Positions 16,125 to 23,777 are shown, numbered from the stretch's first letter. The stretch: 64,000 nucleotides of DNA from Terrabacter sp. Root85 (GCF_001429185.1 NZ_LMIW01000001.1:957490-1021489), one strand, 5' to 3'. The notes: generated by a model not told the origin, from the letters alone. Translations and numbers: made by a program.

Positions 16125-17123
16125 GTGAGCAACCCCGACCGCCACCCTGCCGAGGTCGTCTGCGGCGACGACCCGACCCCCTCGACCGCCATCGTCCTGC
16201 CCTACCGGGAGGTGCCGCTCGGCGGCCCGCGAGCGATGCCGGTCCGTCGCAGCCTCCCGCAGCGCGAGCGCTCGCTCATCGGGGCGTGGTGCTTCGTCGA
16301 CCACTACGGCCCCGACGACGTCTCGCAGACCGGCGGCATGGTCGTGCCCGGCCACCCGCACACCGGCCTGCAGACGGTGTCGTGGCTCTTCACCGGCGAG
16401 GTCGAGCACCGCGACACCACCGGCGCGCACGCCTTCGTCCGACCCGGCGAGCTCAACATCATGACCGCAGGCTCGGGCATCGCGCACTCGGAGTACTCCA
16501 CCCCCGAGACGACGGTGCTCCACGGCGCACAGCTGTGGGTCGCGCTCCCGGAGTCCGACCGCAGCACGCAGCCGGGCTTCGAGCACTACGCGCCGCCGGT
16601 CACGGAGGTCGACGGCGCGCGGGTCCTCGTCTTCCTCGGCACCCTCCTCGGCCAGACCTCACCGGTCACGATGTTCTCCGACCTCGTCGGCGCCGAGGTG
16701 ACGCTCGCCGCTGGCACCTCTCTCGACATCGACGTCGATCCCGAGCACGAACACGGACTGCTCTGCGACACAGGCATGCTCACGGTCGGCGACGTCACCG
16801 CCAAGCCCGGCGAGATCGCCTTCATGGGCACCGGCACCAGCCGCATCACCGTCGAGGCCGGCCCCGACGGGCCCGCGCGCCTCCTCGTCCTCGGCGGCGC
16901 ACCCTTCGGCGAGCAGATCGTCATGTGGTGGAACTTCATCGGCCGCAGCCACGACGACGTCGTCGGCTTCCGCGAGGACTGGCAGCGCGAGCGGTCGCCG
17001 CGCGAGGAGGGGTCGTATGCCGCCGCGGCACCCGGCGCGCGCTACGGCACCTTCCCCGACGCCTGGGACCACACCCTCCCCGCCCCCGGCCTGCCCAACC
17101 TGCGCCTGCGCTCCCGCGGCTGA
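16125..17123 (+). CDS. Pirin family protein
   Basis: This 332-residue protein is a two-domain bicupin of the pirin family. The metal site is visible as GHPHTGLQTVSWL followed by EVEHRD and then GSGIAHSEYS. Bacterial pirins are non-haem iron or zinc proteins; some have quercetinase-like activity and others bind metabolic enzymes. The cellular role here is open. The GTG start is supported by the -10 box 6 nt upstream. The gene is followed by a six-unit 14-bp tandem array and then by an alcohol dehydrogenase on the same strand. Confidence 0.92.
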   Translation: MSNPDRHPAEVVCGDDPTPSTAIVLPYREVPLGGPRAMPVRRSLPQRERSLIGAWCFVDHYGPDDVSQTGGMVVPGHPHTGLQTVSWLFTGEVEHRDTTGAHAFVRPGELNIMTAGSGIAHSEYSTPETTVLHGAQLWVALPESDRSTQPGFEHYAPPVTEVDGARVLVFLGTLLGQTSPVTMFSDLVGAEVTLAAGTSLDIDVDPEHEHGLLCDTGMLTVGDVTAKPGEIAFMGTGTSRITVEAGPDGPARLLVLGGAPFGEQIVMWWNFIGRSHDDVVGFREDWQRERSPREEGSYAAAAPGARYGTFPDAWDHTLPAPGLPNLRLRSRG

Positions 17124-17133
17124 GCGCGAGGGA

Positions 17134-17217
17134 ACGTCCAGCCTTTGACGTCCAGCCTTTGACGTCCAGCCTTTGACGTCCAGGGTTTGACGTCCAGGGT
17201 TTGACGTCGAATGTTTG
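17134..17217. repeat. Six 14-bp tandem units after the pirin gene
   Basis: Units of ACGTCCAGCCTTTG (three), ACGTCCAGGGTTTG (two) and ACGTCGAATGTTTG (one) follow each other without gaps. The array starts 11 bp after the pirin stop and ends 33 bp before the dehydrogenase start, on the side where the next promoter should be. The gradual change of units from left to right suggests stepwise duplication. Confidence 0.85.
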
Positions 17218-17250
17218 GGGTCGGGCCATCGGCAGGACAAGGATGGGCCC

Positions 17251-18267
17251 ATGCGCGCGACGACGATCCATGCCCCCGGTGACATCCGCCTGACCGACGT
17301 CCCCGACCCGACGATCGAGGCGCCGACCGACGCCATCGTCCGGGTCGTGGCCGGGTGCATCTGCGGCTCGGACCTCTGGCCCTACCGCGGCGCCAACCCG
17401 ATCACGGCCGGCTCCACGATCGGCCACGAGGCCGTCGGCATCGTCGAGGAGATCGGCGCCGACGTCCGGCAGATCAGGAAGGGCGACTTCGTCGTCATCC
17501 CCTTCGTCCACTGCGACAACACGTGCCCGCACTGCCTCGCCGGCATGACGTCGGTGTGCGACCACCAGGGCTGGACCGAGAGCGGCCAGGCAGAGCTCGT
17601 CCGCGTCAACCAGGCAGACGGCAGCCTCGTCGCCACCGATGGGATGCCCGACGACGCGATGCTCCCCTCGCTGCTCACGCTCTCCGACGTCATGGCCACC
17701 GGCTGGCACGCCGCCGTGTCCTCGCGCGTGCAGCCCGGCGGCACCGCCGTCGTCATCGGTGACGGGGCCGTCGGCCTCTGCGGCGTCATCGCCGCCAAGG
17801 AGCTCGGCGCCGAGCGCATCGTCGCGATGTCGCGCCACGAGCCGCGCCAGGCGCTGGCCCGCGAGTTCGGCGCCACCCACGTCATCGCCGAGCGCGACGA
17901 CGCCGGTGTCGAGGCCGTCATGGAGCTGACCGGCGGCATCGGCACAGACTCGGTGCTCGAGTGCGTCGGCACCGACCAGTCGATGAAGACCGCCTTCCGC
18001 ATCGGCCGCCCCGGCTCGACCGTCGGCTTCGTCGGCGCCCCGCACGGCGTCGAGCTGCCCGTCCGGCAGATGTTCGTCCGCAACGTCGGTCTCGCCGGTG
18101 GCATGGCTCCCGTGCGCACCTACCTGCCCGACCTGCTGGGGCGCATCCTCGACGGCCGCATCGACCCGGGCCGGGTCTTCGACCTGACGCTCCCCCTCGA
18201 CGAGGTCGCCGAGGGCTACCGCGCCATGGACGAGCGGCGTGCGATCAAGGTCCTGCTGCGCCCCTGA
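17251..18267 (+). CDS. Zinc-dependent alcohol dehydrogenase (MDR family)
   Basis: This 338-residue enzyme belongs to the medium-chain dehydrogenases. The catalytic zinc is held by Cys in GCICGSDLW, His-Glu in TIGHEAVG and a later residue; the structural zinc loop shows CDNTCPHC and a fourth Cys in SVC. The NAD(P)-binding motif is VIGDGAVGLCG near residues 166-176. It probably oxidises or reduces an alcohol/aldehyde pair. The CICGSDLW and WPYRG segments resemble the family often annotated as alcohol dehydrogenase in actinobacteria, and the substrate is unknown. ATG 17251 follows AAGGA. Confidence 0.92.
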   Translation: MRATTIHAPGDIRLTDVPDPTIEAPTDAIVRVVAGCICGSDLWPYRGANPITAGSTIGHEAVGIVEEIGADVRQIRKGDFVVIPFVHCDNTCPHCLAGMTSVCDHQGWTESGQAELVRVNQADGSLVATDGMPDDAMLPSLLTLSDVMATGWHAAVSSRVQPGGTAVVIGDGAVGLCGVIAAKELGAERIVAMSRHEPRQALAREFGATHVIAERDDAGVEAVMELTGGIGTDSVLECVGTDQSMKTAFRIGRPGSTVGFVGAPHGVELPVRQMFVRNVGLAGGMAPVRTYLPDLLGRILDGRIDPGRVFDLTLPLDEVAEGYRAMDERRAIKVLLRP

Positions 18268-18315
18268 ACCAGCCTCACCAACCCTGGACAGTGACCGACC
18301 GGCGACACCGAACGG

Positions 18316-18396
18316 GTATGCCGTGAGAGCACCAAGCCGTTGACGCTCGCGCTCCGAAGACCGCACGTGACCCGCGAACCCGAGCACACGGCATAC
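18316..18396. repeat. Inverted pair of GTATGCCG octamers in upstream region
   Basis: GTATGCCG at 18316-18323 and CGGCATAC at 18389-18396 face each other across 65 bp in the promoter region of the hydrolase gene. With one extra flanking base each they form 9-bp inverted arms. TTGACG, a possible -35 element, lies between them. Confidence 0.6.
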
Positions 18397-18420
18397 CCAG
18401 CTGCGGACCAGGAGCGAGAC

Positions 18421-19095
18421 GTGACGCACGCCCGGCTCATCGACACCGCGGCCCCGAGCGCGCCCCGCGGCATCGTCCTCGTGCTCCACGGCGGCGCGGC
18501 GCGGCGCACACCGATGCGCGTCAGCCCGACCCAGCTGTCGGTGCTGCGGATGGTGCCGATCGCGGGCCGCATCGCGCGCGCCGCGAAGGGCGAGCTCGCC
18601 GTGCTGCGCCTGCTCAACTCGACTCGCGGCTGGGACGCCCACCACACCCCGGTCGACGACGTGCGCTGGGCCCTCGGCGAGGTCGCCGACCGCTTCGGTC
18701 CCGACCTGCCCGTCTGCCTCGTCGGTCACTCGCTCGGCGGTCGCGCCGCGCTGCTCGCGGCCGGCGAAGACCCCGTCGTCAGCGCCGTCGCGCTCAACCC
18801 GTGGGTCTACCCGACCGAGGGGCACCTCGACCTGACCGGGCGACGCGTCCTCGTCGTCCACGGAGACGACGACCGCATCGCCCGACCGACGAGCTCCGCG
18901 GCGGTGGCCCGCGACCTCGCCCGCACCGCCGAGGTCGGCTACGTCACCGTCGAGGGGGGCAAGCACGCGATGCTCCGGCGCCACGGCGTCTTCGACGGCC
19001 TGGCCGCCGACTTCGCGGTCGCGACCCTTCTCGGCCGCCGACCCGAGGGCGTCGTCGGCCGGGTCCTCGCCGGTGAGGCCTGGGTCGACGTCTGA
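18421..19095 (+). CDS. Alpha/beta hydrolase
   Basis: The 224-residue protein has the alpha/beta-hydrolase order of motifs: an oxyanion segment VLVLHGGAA, the nucleophile elbow VGHSLGGRAA, an acid in VVHGDDDRIARP and a catalytic His in GGKHAML. It probably hydrolyses an ester or related bond. GTG 18421 is preferred over the upstream GTG/ATG possibilities because AGGAGCGA precedes it. The upstream gap of 153 bp carries two inverted GTATGCCGT copies at 18316 and 18388. The downstream region holds a 16-bp tandem array. Confidence 0.85.
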   Translation: MTHARLIDTAAPSAPRGIVLVLHGGAARRTPMRVSPTQLSVLRMVPIAGRIARAAKGELAVLRLLNSTRGWDAHHTPVDDVRWALGEVADRFGPDLPVCLVGHSLGGRAALLAAGEDPVVSAVALNPWVYPTEGHLDLTGRRVLVVHGDDDRIARPTSSAAVARDLARTAEVGYVTVEGGKHAMLRRHGVFDGLAADFAVATLLGRRPEGVVGRVLAGEAWVDV

Positions 19096-19122
19096 GCCGA
19101 GGTCTGACCGGACGTCGGCTCC

Positions 19123-19185
19123 AACGCCAGGGCCTTCGAGCGTCAGGGCCTTCGAACGCCAGGGCCTTCGCACGTCAGGGCCCCA
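19123..19185. repeat. Four 16-bp tandem units after hydrolase gene
   Basis: Units AACGCCAGGGCCTTCG, AGCGTCAGGGCCTTCG, AACGCCAGGGCCTTCG and a fourth partial unit CACGTCAGGGCCCCA follow each other, starting 28 bp after the stop. Period and position resemble the other gene-tail arrays, but the unit sequence is different. Confidence 0.8.
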
Positions 19186-19255
19186 GACACACGGAGGACG
19201 GCCTTCAGCACGTCTTGCGGCGAGATCGTCGGTCCAATTCAGCTTTTGTAGTTTT

Positions 19256-19271
19256 GTGACCGTTTGGTCAC
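19256..19271. promoter_or_regulatory. Perfect palindrome GTGACC-GTTT-GGTCAC, likely operator
   Basis: Six-base inverted arms with a 4-nt centre lie in the only clearly AT-rich patch of this region (about 19230-19320). The form is typical of TetR- or GntR-type operators. It is 16 bp upstream of a possible -35 box, so it may control the DUF1801 gene. No regulator gene is adjacent. Confidence 0.5.
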
Positions 19272-19287
19272 TAAACGTGTACTTACT

Positions 19288-19316
19288 TTGCAGTCGTCCG
19301 TTTCGCCCAATACAGT
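19288..19316 (+). promoter_or_regulatory. Putative sigma70-type promoter (TTGCAG - 17 bp - TACAGT)
   Basis: TTGCAG at 19288-19293 and TACAGT at 19311-19316 are separated by 17 bp and lie 50 bp upstream of the DUF1801 start. Both hexamers match the housekeeping consensus well for this GC-rich genome. Confidence 0.5.
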
Positions 19317-19365
19317 CGAGTCACCCCCTCCAACGACCGGTCCGGAACTGAAGTGAGGACCAGGA

Positions 19366-19740
19366 TTGGCCCCGAGATTTGCGTCAGTCGATGACTACAT
19401 CGCCTCCTACCCCGAGGAGACGCGAACTCAGCTTGCGGGGGTCCGCCGCACGATCCGCGAGGTAGCCCCTCACGCGGGCGAGAAGATCAGCTACGGCATG
19501 GCGACGTTCACCGTCGACGGCAAGCCCCTCATCTACTACGCCGGCTGGAAGAACCACGTCGGCCTCTACCCCGTCCCGACGGGTGACGCGCAGTTCGAGG
19601 AAGCGATCAGCCCCTACCGGCGCGCCAAGGACACCGTGCGTTTCCCGATCAGCCGACCGGTCCCGCTCGAGCTCGTCTCCGAGATCACCGAGCTCTGCCT
19701 CAAGCGCCGCGCGGCCGTCTCCGAGGGCCACGACGCCTGA
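19366..19740 (+). CDS. DUF1801 (YdhG-like) protein
   Basis: This 124-residue protein matches DUF1801: VDDYIASYP, then REVAPHAGEKISYGMATF, YYAGWKNHVGLYPVP and the C-terminal AKDTVRFPISRPVP. The family includes Bacillus FraR/YdhG-like proteins proposed to bind iron, but it is poorly characterised. The best start is TTG 19366, preceded by GAGG about ten bases upstream. A second DUF1801 gene lies at 56580-57002 with about the same core. It converges on the VOC gene with only 18 bp between stops. Confidence 0.88.
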   Translation: MAPRFASVDDYIASYPEETRTQLAGVRRTIREVAPHAGEKISYGMATFTVDGKPLIYYAGWKNHVGLYPVPTGDAQFEEAISPYRRAKDTVRFPISRPVPLELVSEITELCLKRRAAVSEGHDA

Positions 19741-19758
19741 CACGCTGCCCGCCGCGGA

Positions 19759-20154
19759 TCAGCCGGGGCCGGGTGCCTCGATGACCGCAAGGACGTTGCG
19801 GGCCGGGTCGGTGAACCACGCGATGAGCGGTCCTCCCTTGCGGAAGACCCCCTTGGCATCGGTCTCCATCGGCGTCCCCGCATACGTCTCGAAGACGACG
19901 CCCTTCGCGCTCAGCTCGTCGACCGCGGCCTCGATGTCGTCGACCGGGAAGTTGAGGATCGTGAACGACGCCGGCTCGTGGTTCGGCTTCGGGTAGACGA
20001 GCGTGGGACGCTCGCCACCCTCGCCGGCGAGGTGGAGCGTCAGCATGCCGTTCTCCTCGGTGACGCGCAGGCCGAGGGTGTCGGCGTAGAACGCCCGGGC
20101 GGCGGCGACGTCGTCGACGGAGAAGCCGCTGAAGGCGTGGGAGTCCTGGAGCAC
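19759..20154 (-). CDS. VOC (glyoxalase/bleomycin-resistance) family protein
   Basis: The 131-residue protein has one vicinal-oxygen-chelate module: FSVDDVAAARAFYADTLGL at the start, FPVDDIEAAVDELSAKG in the middle and WFTDPARNVLAVIE at the end. VOC proteins either bind drugs or catalyse metal-dependent isomerase, dioxygenase or lyase reactions. The activity cannot be told. GTG 20154 is used because GGAAGGA lies upstream; the frame stays open far upstream only because it is antisense to the CHRD gene. Confidence 0.88.
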   Translation of the reverse strand: MLQDSHAFSGFSVDDVAAARAFYADTLGLRVTEENGMLTLHLAGEGGERPTLVYPKPNHEPASFTILNFPVDDIEAAVDELSAKGVVFETYAGTPMETDAKGVFRKGGPLIAWFTDPARNVLAVIEAPGPG

Positions 20155-20382
20155 GGTGTGTCCTTCCGTGAGGGGGTTAGTGGTCGGGCGGCGCGCGCCC
20201 GGTCCCTCCAGTGAAGACCCGTGGGGCGCGCCACGGCGCGCCTCCATCGAAGAAACTTCGGTGGAACCCCAATCCAGTGGTCCTGCCTGCGGCGAACCCC
20301 CGCCCGGAGACGGTCGACGACGACCCCCCGTCTGAAGCAGAGCAGGATGGACGGTTTGTCTCCTCGTCAAGGAGGAACACAG

Positions 20383-21162
20383 ATGCGCACCACCACCACT
20401 CGGATCGCCGGCGCCAGCCTCGCTGCTGCCGCCGCCATGGCCCTCAGCGTCGGCCCGGCCTTCGCCGCGGACGCCTGGGTCAGCGCCAACCTCAAGCCCG
20501 TCGCCGGCAACGGTGTCGACGGCAGCGGTACCGCCATGGTCGAGGTCACGGGCAACACGATCACCGTGACGATGGCCGCCAACGGCCTGCTCCCCGACAA
20601 CCCGCACGCCGCGCACATCCACTTCGGCGCCGAGGCCCGTCACGAGTGCCCGGTCCTGTCCGACGACAAGAACGGCGACGGCCACCTCAACACGACCGAG
20701 GGCGGACCGGCCTACGGCGACATCGTCGTGTCGCTGACCAAGACCGGTGACACGAGCCCGAAGTCGGGCCTCGCGATCGACCGCTTCAGCACGGCGCCCG
20801 GCGGCAAGATCGCCTACCAGCGCGGCAGCATCAAGGTCTCGAGCGGCGTCGCGAAGGCGATCTCGGCCGGCCAGTCCGTCGTCGTCATCCACGGCGTCGA
20901 CTACAACAAGGACGGCAAGTACTCCGGTGCCACGAAGAGCGACCTCATGCCGTCGCTCCCGACCGAGGCCACCGACCCGGCCCTGTGTGGCGCGCTGCGC
21001 GTCGCCCCGGCCGGCGGGATGCACACCGGCGGCGGCCAGGCCGCTGACGGCCTCAAGAGCGGTGGCCAGAACGAGGCCCTCATGCTCGTCGGTGCTGGCG
21101 CCCTGCTCGCCGCGGCCGGGACCGGCGCCTTCGCCGCCCGTCGCACCCGCTCGCGCGCCTGA
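20383..21162 (+). CDS. Secreted CHRD domain protein with C-terminal membrane anchor
   Basis: The 259-residue protein has a clear signal peptide (MRTTTTRIAGAS then AMALSVGPAFA, cleavage about residue 27), a CHRD domain with the characteristic PHAAHIHFG near residues 75-85, and a C-terminal hydrophobic segment (MLVGAGALLAAAGTG) ending in RRTRSRA. CHRD domains occur in secreted proteins, including chordin relatives; their bacterial role is unclear. The tail has the shape of a sortase sorting signal, hydrophobic stretch plus Arg tail, and the next gene is a class F sortase. However, no LPxTG pentapeptide precedes it. A strong AAGGAGG ribosome site precedes ATG 20383. Confidence 0.88.
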   Translation: MRTTTTRIAGASLAAAAAMALSVGPAFAADAWVSANLKPVAGNGVDGSGTAMVEVTGNTITVTMAANGLLPDNPHAAHIHFGAEARHECPVLSDDKNGDGHLNTTEGGPAYGDIVVSLTKTGDTSPKSGLAIDRFSTAPGGKIAYQRGSIKVSSGVAKAISAGQSVVVIHGVDYNKDGKYSGATKSDLMPSLPTEATDPALCGALRVAPAGGMHTGGGQAADGLKSGGQNEALMLVGAGALLAAAGTGAFAARRTRSRA

Positions 21163-21167
21163 GCGAC

Positions 21168-21251
21168 CGACACCGAGCGGCCGACATCGAGCGGCCGACA
21201 TCGAGCGGCCGACACCGAGCGGCCGAGTTCGAGCGGCCGACACCGACACGA
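21168..21251. repeat. Six 14-bp tandem units between CHRD and sortase genes
   Basis: Four units are CGACACCGAGCGGC or CGACATCGAGCGGC, followed by the divergent copies CGAGTTCGAGCGGC and CGACACCGACACGA. Related CGACACCGACACGA sequence continues to about 21270. The array begins 6 bp after the CHRD stop and ends shortly before the sortase ribosome site. Its period equals that of the 17134 array, but the unit is unrelated. Confidence 0.8.
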
Positions 21252-21287
21252 CCGACACCGACACGACCGACCGGGAGTGACCCGACC

Positions 21288-22079
21288 ATGAGCGCACCGA
21301 CCGGCTCCACGCCCGAGCCGACGTCGCCCACCGGCGACCGCAGCACCCGCCGCATCGGCGCGGGCGTGACGGCGGCGCTGGCGGTCACGGCAGTGCTCGT
21401 CGTCATCGGGATCGTCGCGCTCGTGGTCGGCCTCAGAGGGAGCCCGGGGACCCCCGGCCCGCCGCAGCCCGCGGCGGGCGGGGTCGCCACGGCCAGCGCC
21501 CCCGCGGCGTCCGGCCCGTCCTCGTCCAGCCCGTCGGCGTCCCCCGGTCAGGGTGGGACACCGACGGCGGGCAGGACGGCCGGCGCCGCGCCGGGCACCG
21601 TCGGCATCGGTGACTTCCTCGAGGCGTCCGAGCCGACGTCGATCGAGATCCCGTCGATCGGGGTGCGCTCCTCGCACTTCGTCCGGCTCGGCATCCAGGC
21701 CGATGGCACGATCTCCGTGCCGGGCACGGCCCAGGAGGTCGGGATCTACGACGCCGGCCCCACGCCCGGCCAGCTCGGCCCGTCGGTCCTCGCCGCGCAC
21801 GTCGACACCCCCTCGGGCGTCCCGGGCATCTTCTACGAGCTGGGCAAGGTCAGGGCCGGTGACGTCGTCAAGGTGTCGCGCCGGGACGGGTCGCACCTGA
21901 CCTTCACCGTCGACAAGGTCGCGGCCTACAAGAAGTCCCAGTTCCCGACCGAGCTCGTCTACAAGGGCGACTTCACCCAGGCCGAGATCCGCCTCGTGAC
22001 GTGTGGCGGGCCGACCGACAGCCGCAACGAGTACCGCGACAACGTCGTGGTCTTCGGCCACCTCTCGCGCGCCGCCTGA
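21288..22079 (+). CDS. Class F sortase
   Basis: The 263-residue protein has an N-terminal membrane anchor (about residues 24-46), a Ser/Pro/Gly-rich linker of about 60 residues and a sortase barrel (about 110-263). The catalytic residues are His171 in LAAHVDT, Cys239 in RLVTCGG and Arg250 in YRDNVVVF. Class F sortases occur in actinobacteria and attach or process surface proteins at a C-terminal sorting signal. The preceding CHRD protein is the natural candidate substrate. ATG 21288 follows GGGAGTG. A strong hairpin (22160-22194) ends the unit. Confidence 0.92.
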   Translation: MSAPTGSTPEPTSPTGDRSTRRIGAGVTAALAVTAVLVVIGIVALVVGLRGSPGTPGPPQPAAGGVATASAPAASGPSSSSPSASPGQGGTPTAGRTAGAAPGTVGIGDFLEASEPTSIEIPSIGVRSSHFVRLGIQADGTISVPGTAQEVGIYDAGPTPGQLGPSVLAAHVDTPSGVPGIFYELGKVRAGDVVKVSRRDGSHLTFTVDKVAAYKKSQFPTELVYKGDFTQAEIRLVTCGGPTDSRNEYRDNVVVFGHLSRAA

Positions 22080-22159
22080 CGACCGCTCCGGGACCGCGCC
22101 CGGCCCGACCCGCACTCGAGCCTCGCTCGAGCCACACTCGAGCCACTTCAGCCCGGCGC

Positions 22160-22194
22160 ATGCCGCGGGGTCCCCCCGAGGGACCCCGCGGCAT
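22160..22194 (+). terminator. 15-bp-stem GC-rich hairpin after sortase gene
   Basis: Arms 22160-22174 and 22180-22194 pair perfectly around a 5-nt loop CCCGA. No T tract follows. The stretch 22110-22150 before it carries several CTCGAGCC copies. The right arm overlaps one GTATGCCG-class octamer (CGGCATAC at 22189). Confidence 0.8.
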
Positions 22195-22412
22195 ACCCGT
22201 GGGGGGCTTGTCGAGGACCCCCTCCGGATGTGATCCACGTCTCACCCAGCTGAAGGTAAAGCGTTGGTATAGACGGGCACTTCGGACATTCAGGGGCGAT
22301 CGGCGCGCGTCGTCGTTACCGTGGCGTGACATTTGCTAGTCGCCTCGTCTAGTCTTCCGGGAGTTCGGCCACCTGGCCGGGCTCTCGTGAGGTGGACCGC
22401 CTAGTCCTGTCA

Positions 22413-22601
22413 CCGCCTGACGAGAGAGATCGAACCTTGTGACAGGAGCGGAGGAACCACACGTTTCTCCGGACGTCCTACGCAACGACTTCGGACGTCC
22501 TTGGGGTGAAGACCCACCCGCCACGCGAGCTTCGCGGGGCGGGGGTGGCCCGGGCACCTTTCCGCCCGAACCCGACAGCTAACTTCGTAGGCGCGGAGAG
22601 G
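22413..22601 (+). promoter_or_regulatory. c-di-AMP riboswitch (ydaO/yuaA class)
   Basis: The leader shows the conserved ydaO blocks in order: GAGCGGAGGAACCA, TTGGGGTGAAGACCCA and CCCGAACCCGACAGCTAACT followed by TCGTAGGCG. The 5' segment CCGCCTGACGA at 22413 pairs with TCGTAGGCG at 22585 as the closing stem, leaving one bulge. This class binds cyclic di-AMP, usually turning expression off, and in actinobacteria it precedes cell-wall hydrolase genes, as it does here. The ribosome site GGAGAGG (22595-22601) comes right after the closing stem, so ligand binding could hide it. No intrinsic terminator is evident. Confidence 0.9.
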
Positions 22602-22609
22602 TAACACGC

Positions 22610-23497
22610 GTGAACACTGAGAACATCCGCGGTCGCCATCGTGCGCCAGGCCGCCACAACCCCCTCAACGAACTCAAGCTCCTCGCCCGTGAGTCGGCTC
22701 AGCCGGCCATGAAGGCGGGCGCCGTCGTCGCCGCCACCGGTGGCCTGGTCGCCACCTTCGCCAACCCGGCGAGCGCCGACACCCTGTCGCCCAACTCGGG
22801 CGACGTCGCGGCTGCTGCCGGTGTCGACGCCGCGGCTCCCGCCGCTGTCGGCCCGGCCACGGCTGCCACCCCGGCCGCGTCGACCGCGCTGTCGAAGATC
22901 GGCTTCGCCCCGGCCGCGCAGAAGGCCGTCGCCCACCGCGTCGCGCCGGCCAAGCCGCAGGTCATCGAGGACGTCCAGGTCAAGTCCGAGCGGGCTGCCG
23001 CCAAGGCCGCCGCCCAGGCCGCCGCCCAGCGCAAGACCGCCTCCCAGCGCGCCTCCCGCGACCTGACCCGCGCCACGCTGACGACGAGCACGTCGTCGGC
23101 GAAGGCGAGCGTCAACTCCACGACACCGAGCGCCTCGTCCGGCGTGCGCGCCTCCTCCAACTGGGCCACCGCGGGCCAGTGCACCTGGGGCGCCCTCAAC
23201 AAGTGGTACCAGTCCGAGGGCTACTACCCCGGCGGCTGGACCGGCAACGCCATGGCGTGGGCCTCGGGCGCAGCGTCCGCGGGCTACACCGTGACGGGCA
23301 CGCCGCGCACGCGGTCGATCCTCGTCATGCAGCCCGGCGTCCACGGCTCCTCGAGCGTCGGCCACGTCGCCTGGGTGACCGCGGTCAACGGCAACGAGGT
23401 GACGATCATCGAGATGAACGCCCTCGCCGGTGCGTACAACTACAACACGCGCACGCTGACCGACGGTCCCGGCATGAAGTACATCTACGCGCCGTGA
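22610..23497 (+). CDS. Secreted CHAP domain cell-wall hydrolase
   Basis: The 295-residue protein has a basic N-terminus (RGRHRAPGRHNP), a hydrophobic export segment (about residues 35-58, ending NPASA), an Ala-rich linker with a Lys/Ala helix (about 125-150), and a C-terminal CHAP domain (about 185-295). The catalytic Cys191 lies in GQCTWG and His252 in VGHVAWV, followed by IIEMN. CHAP enzymes cut peptidoglycan as amidases or endopeptidases. Control by a c-di-AMP riboswitch fits a link between wall remodelling and osmotic state or growth. GTG 22610 has GGAGAGG 8 nt upstream. A hairpin follows the gene. Confidence 0.93.
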   Translation: MNTENIRGRHRAPGRHNPLNELKLLARESAQPAMKAGAVVAATGGLVATFANPASADTLSPNSGDVAAAAGVDAAAPAAVGPATAATPAASTALSKIGFAPAAQKAVAHRVAPAKPQVIEDVQVKSERAAAKAAAQAAAQRKTASQRASRDLTRATLTTSTSSAKASVNSTTPSASSGVRASSNWATAGQCTWGALNKWYQSEGYYPGGWTGNAMAWASGAASAGYTVTGTPRTRSILVMQPGVHGSSSVGHVAWVTAVNGNEVTIIEMNALAGAYNYNTRTLTDGPGMKYIYAP

Positions 23498-23570
23498 CCC
23501 ACCGGGTCGTCATCTCGACGACCTCCGCGACGACCAGCGCGGAGTTCTCAACGAGCTGAGCGCGTACGAA

Positions 23571-23596
23571 GGGGAGGATGCCTGCGCATCCTCCCC
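23571..23596 (+). terminator. 11-bp perfect hairpin after CHAP gene
   Basis: GGGGAGGATGC and GCATCCTCCCC pair around the loop CTGC, 74 bp after the stop. No T tract follows, the usual form of terminators in GC-rich actinobacteria. Confidence 0.8.
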
Positions 23597-23777
23597 TTCG
23601 GCATACCCACCCGAACCCCTGCGGCCCGCGTGGGATCCCCCACACGCGCAACCCTGGACACACGGGAATGATCGACCGCCTGCCCTCCTTGTCGCCTAGG
23701 TAGTTGAAGGCTCCATCGATCGACGGTGGGGGCCGCCAACCGCCACCGACAGTCCCCTAGACGTGAGGAGCAGGCCT

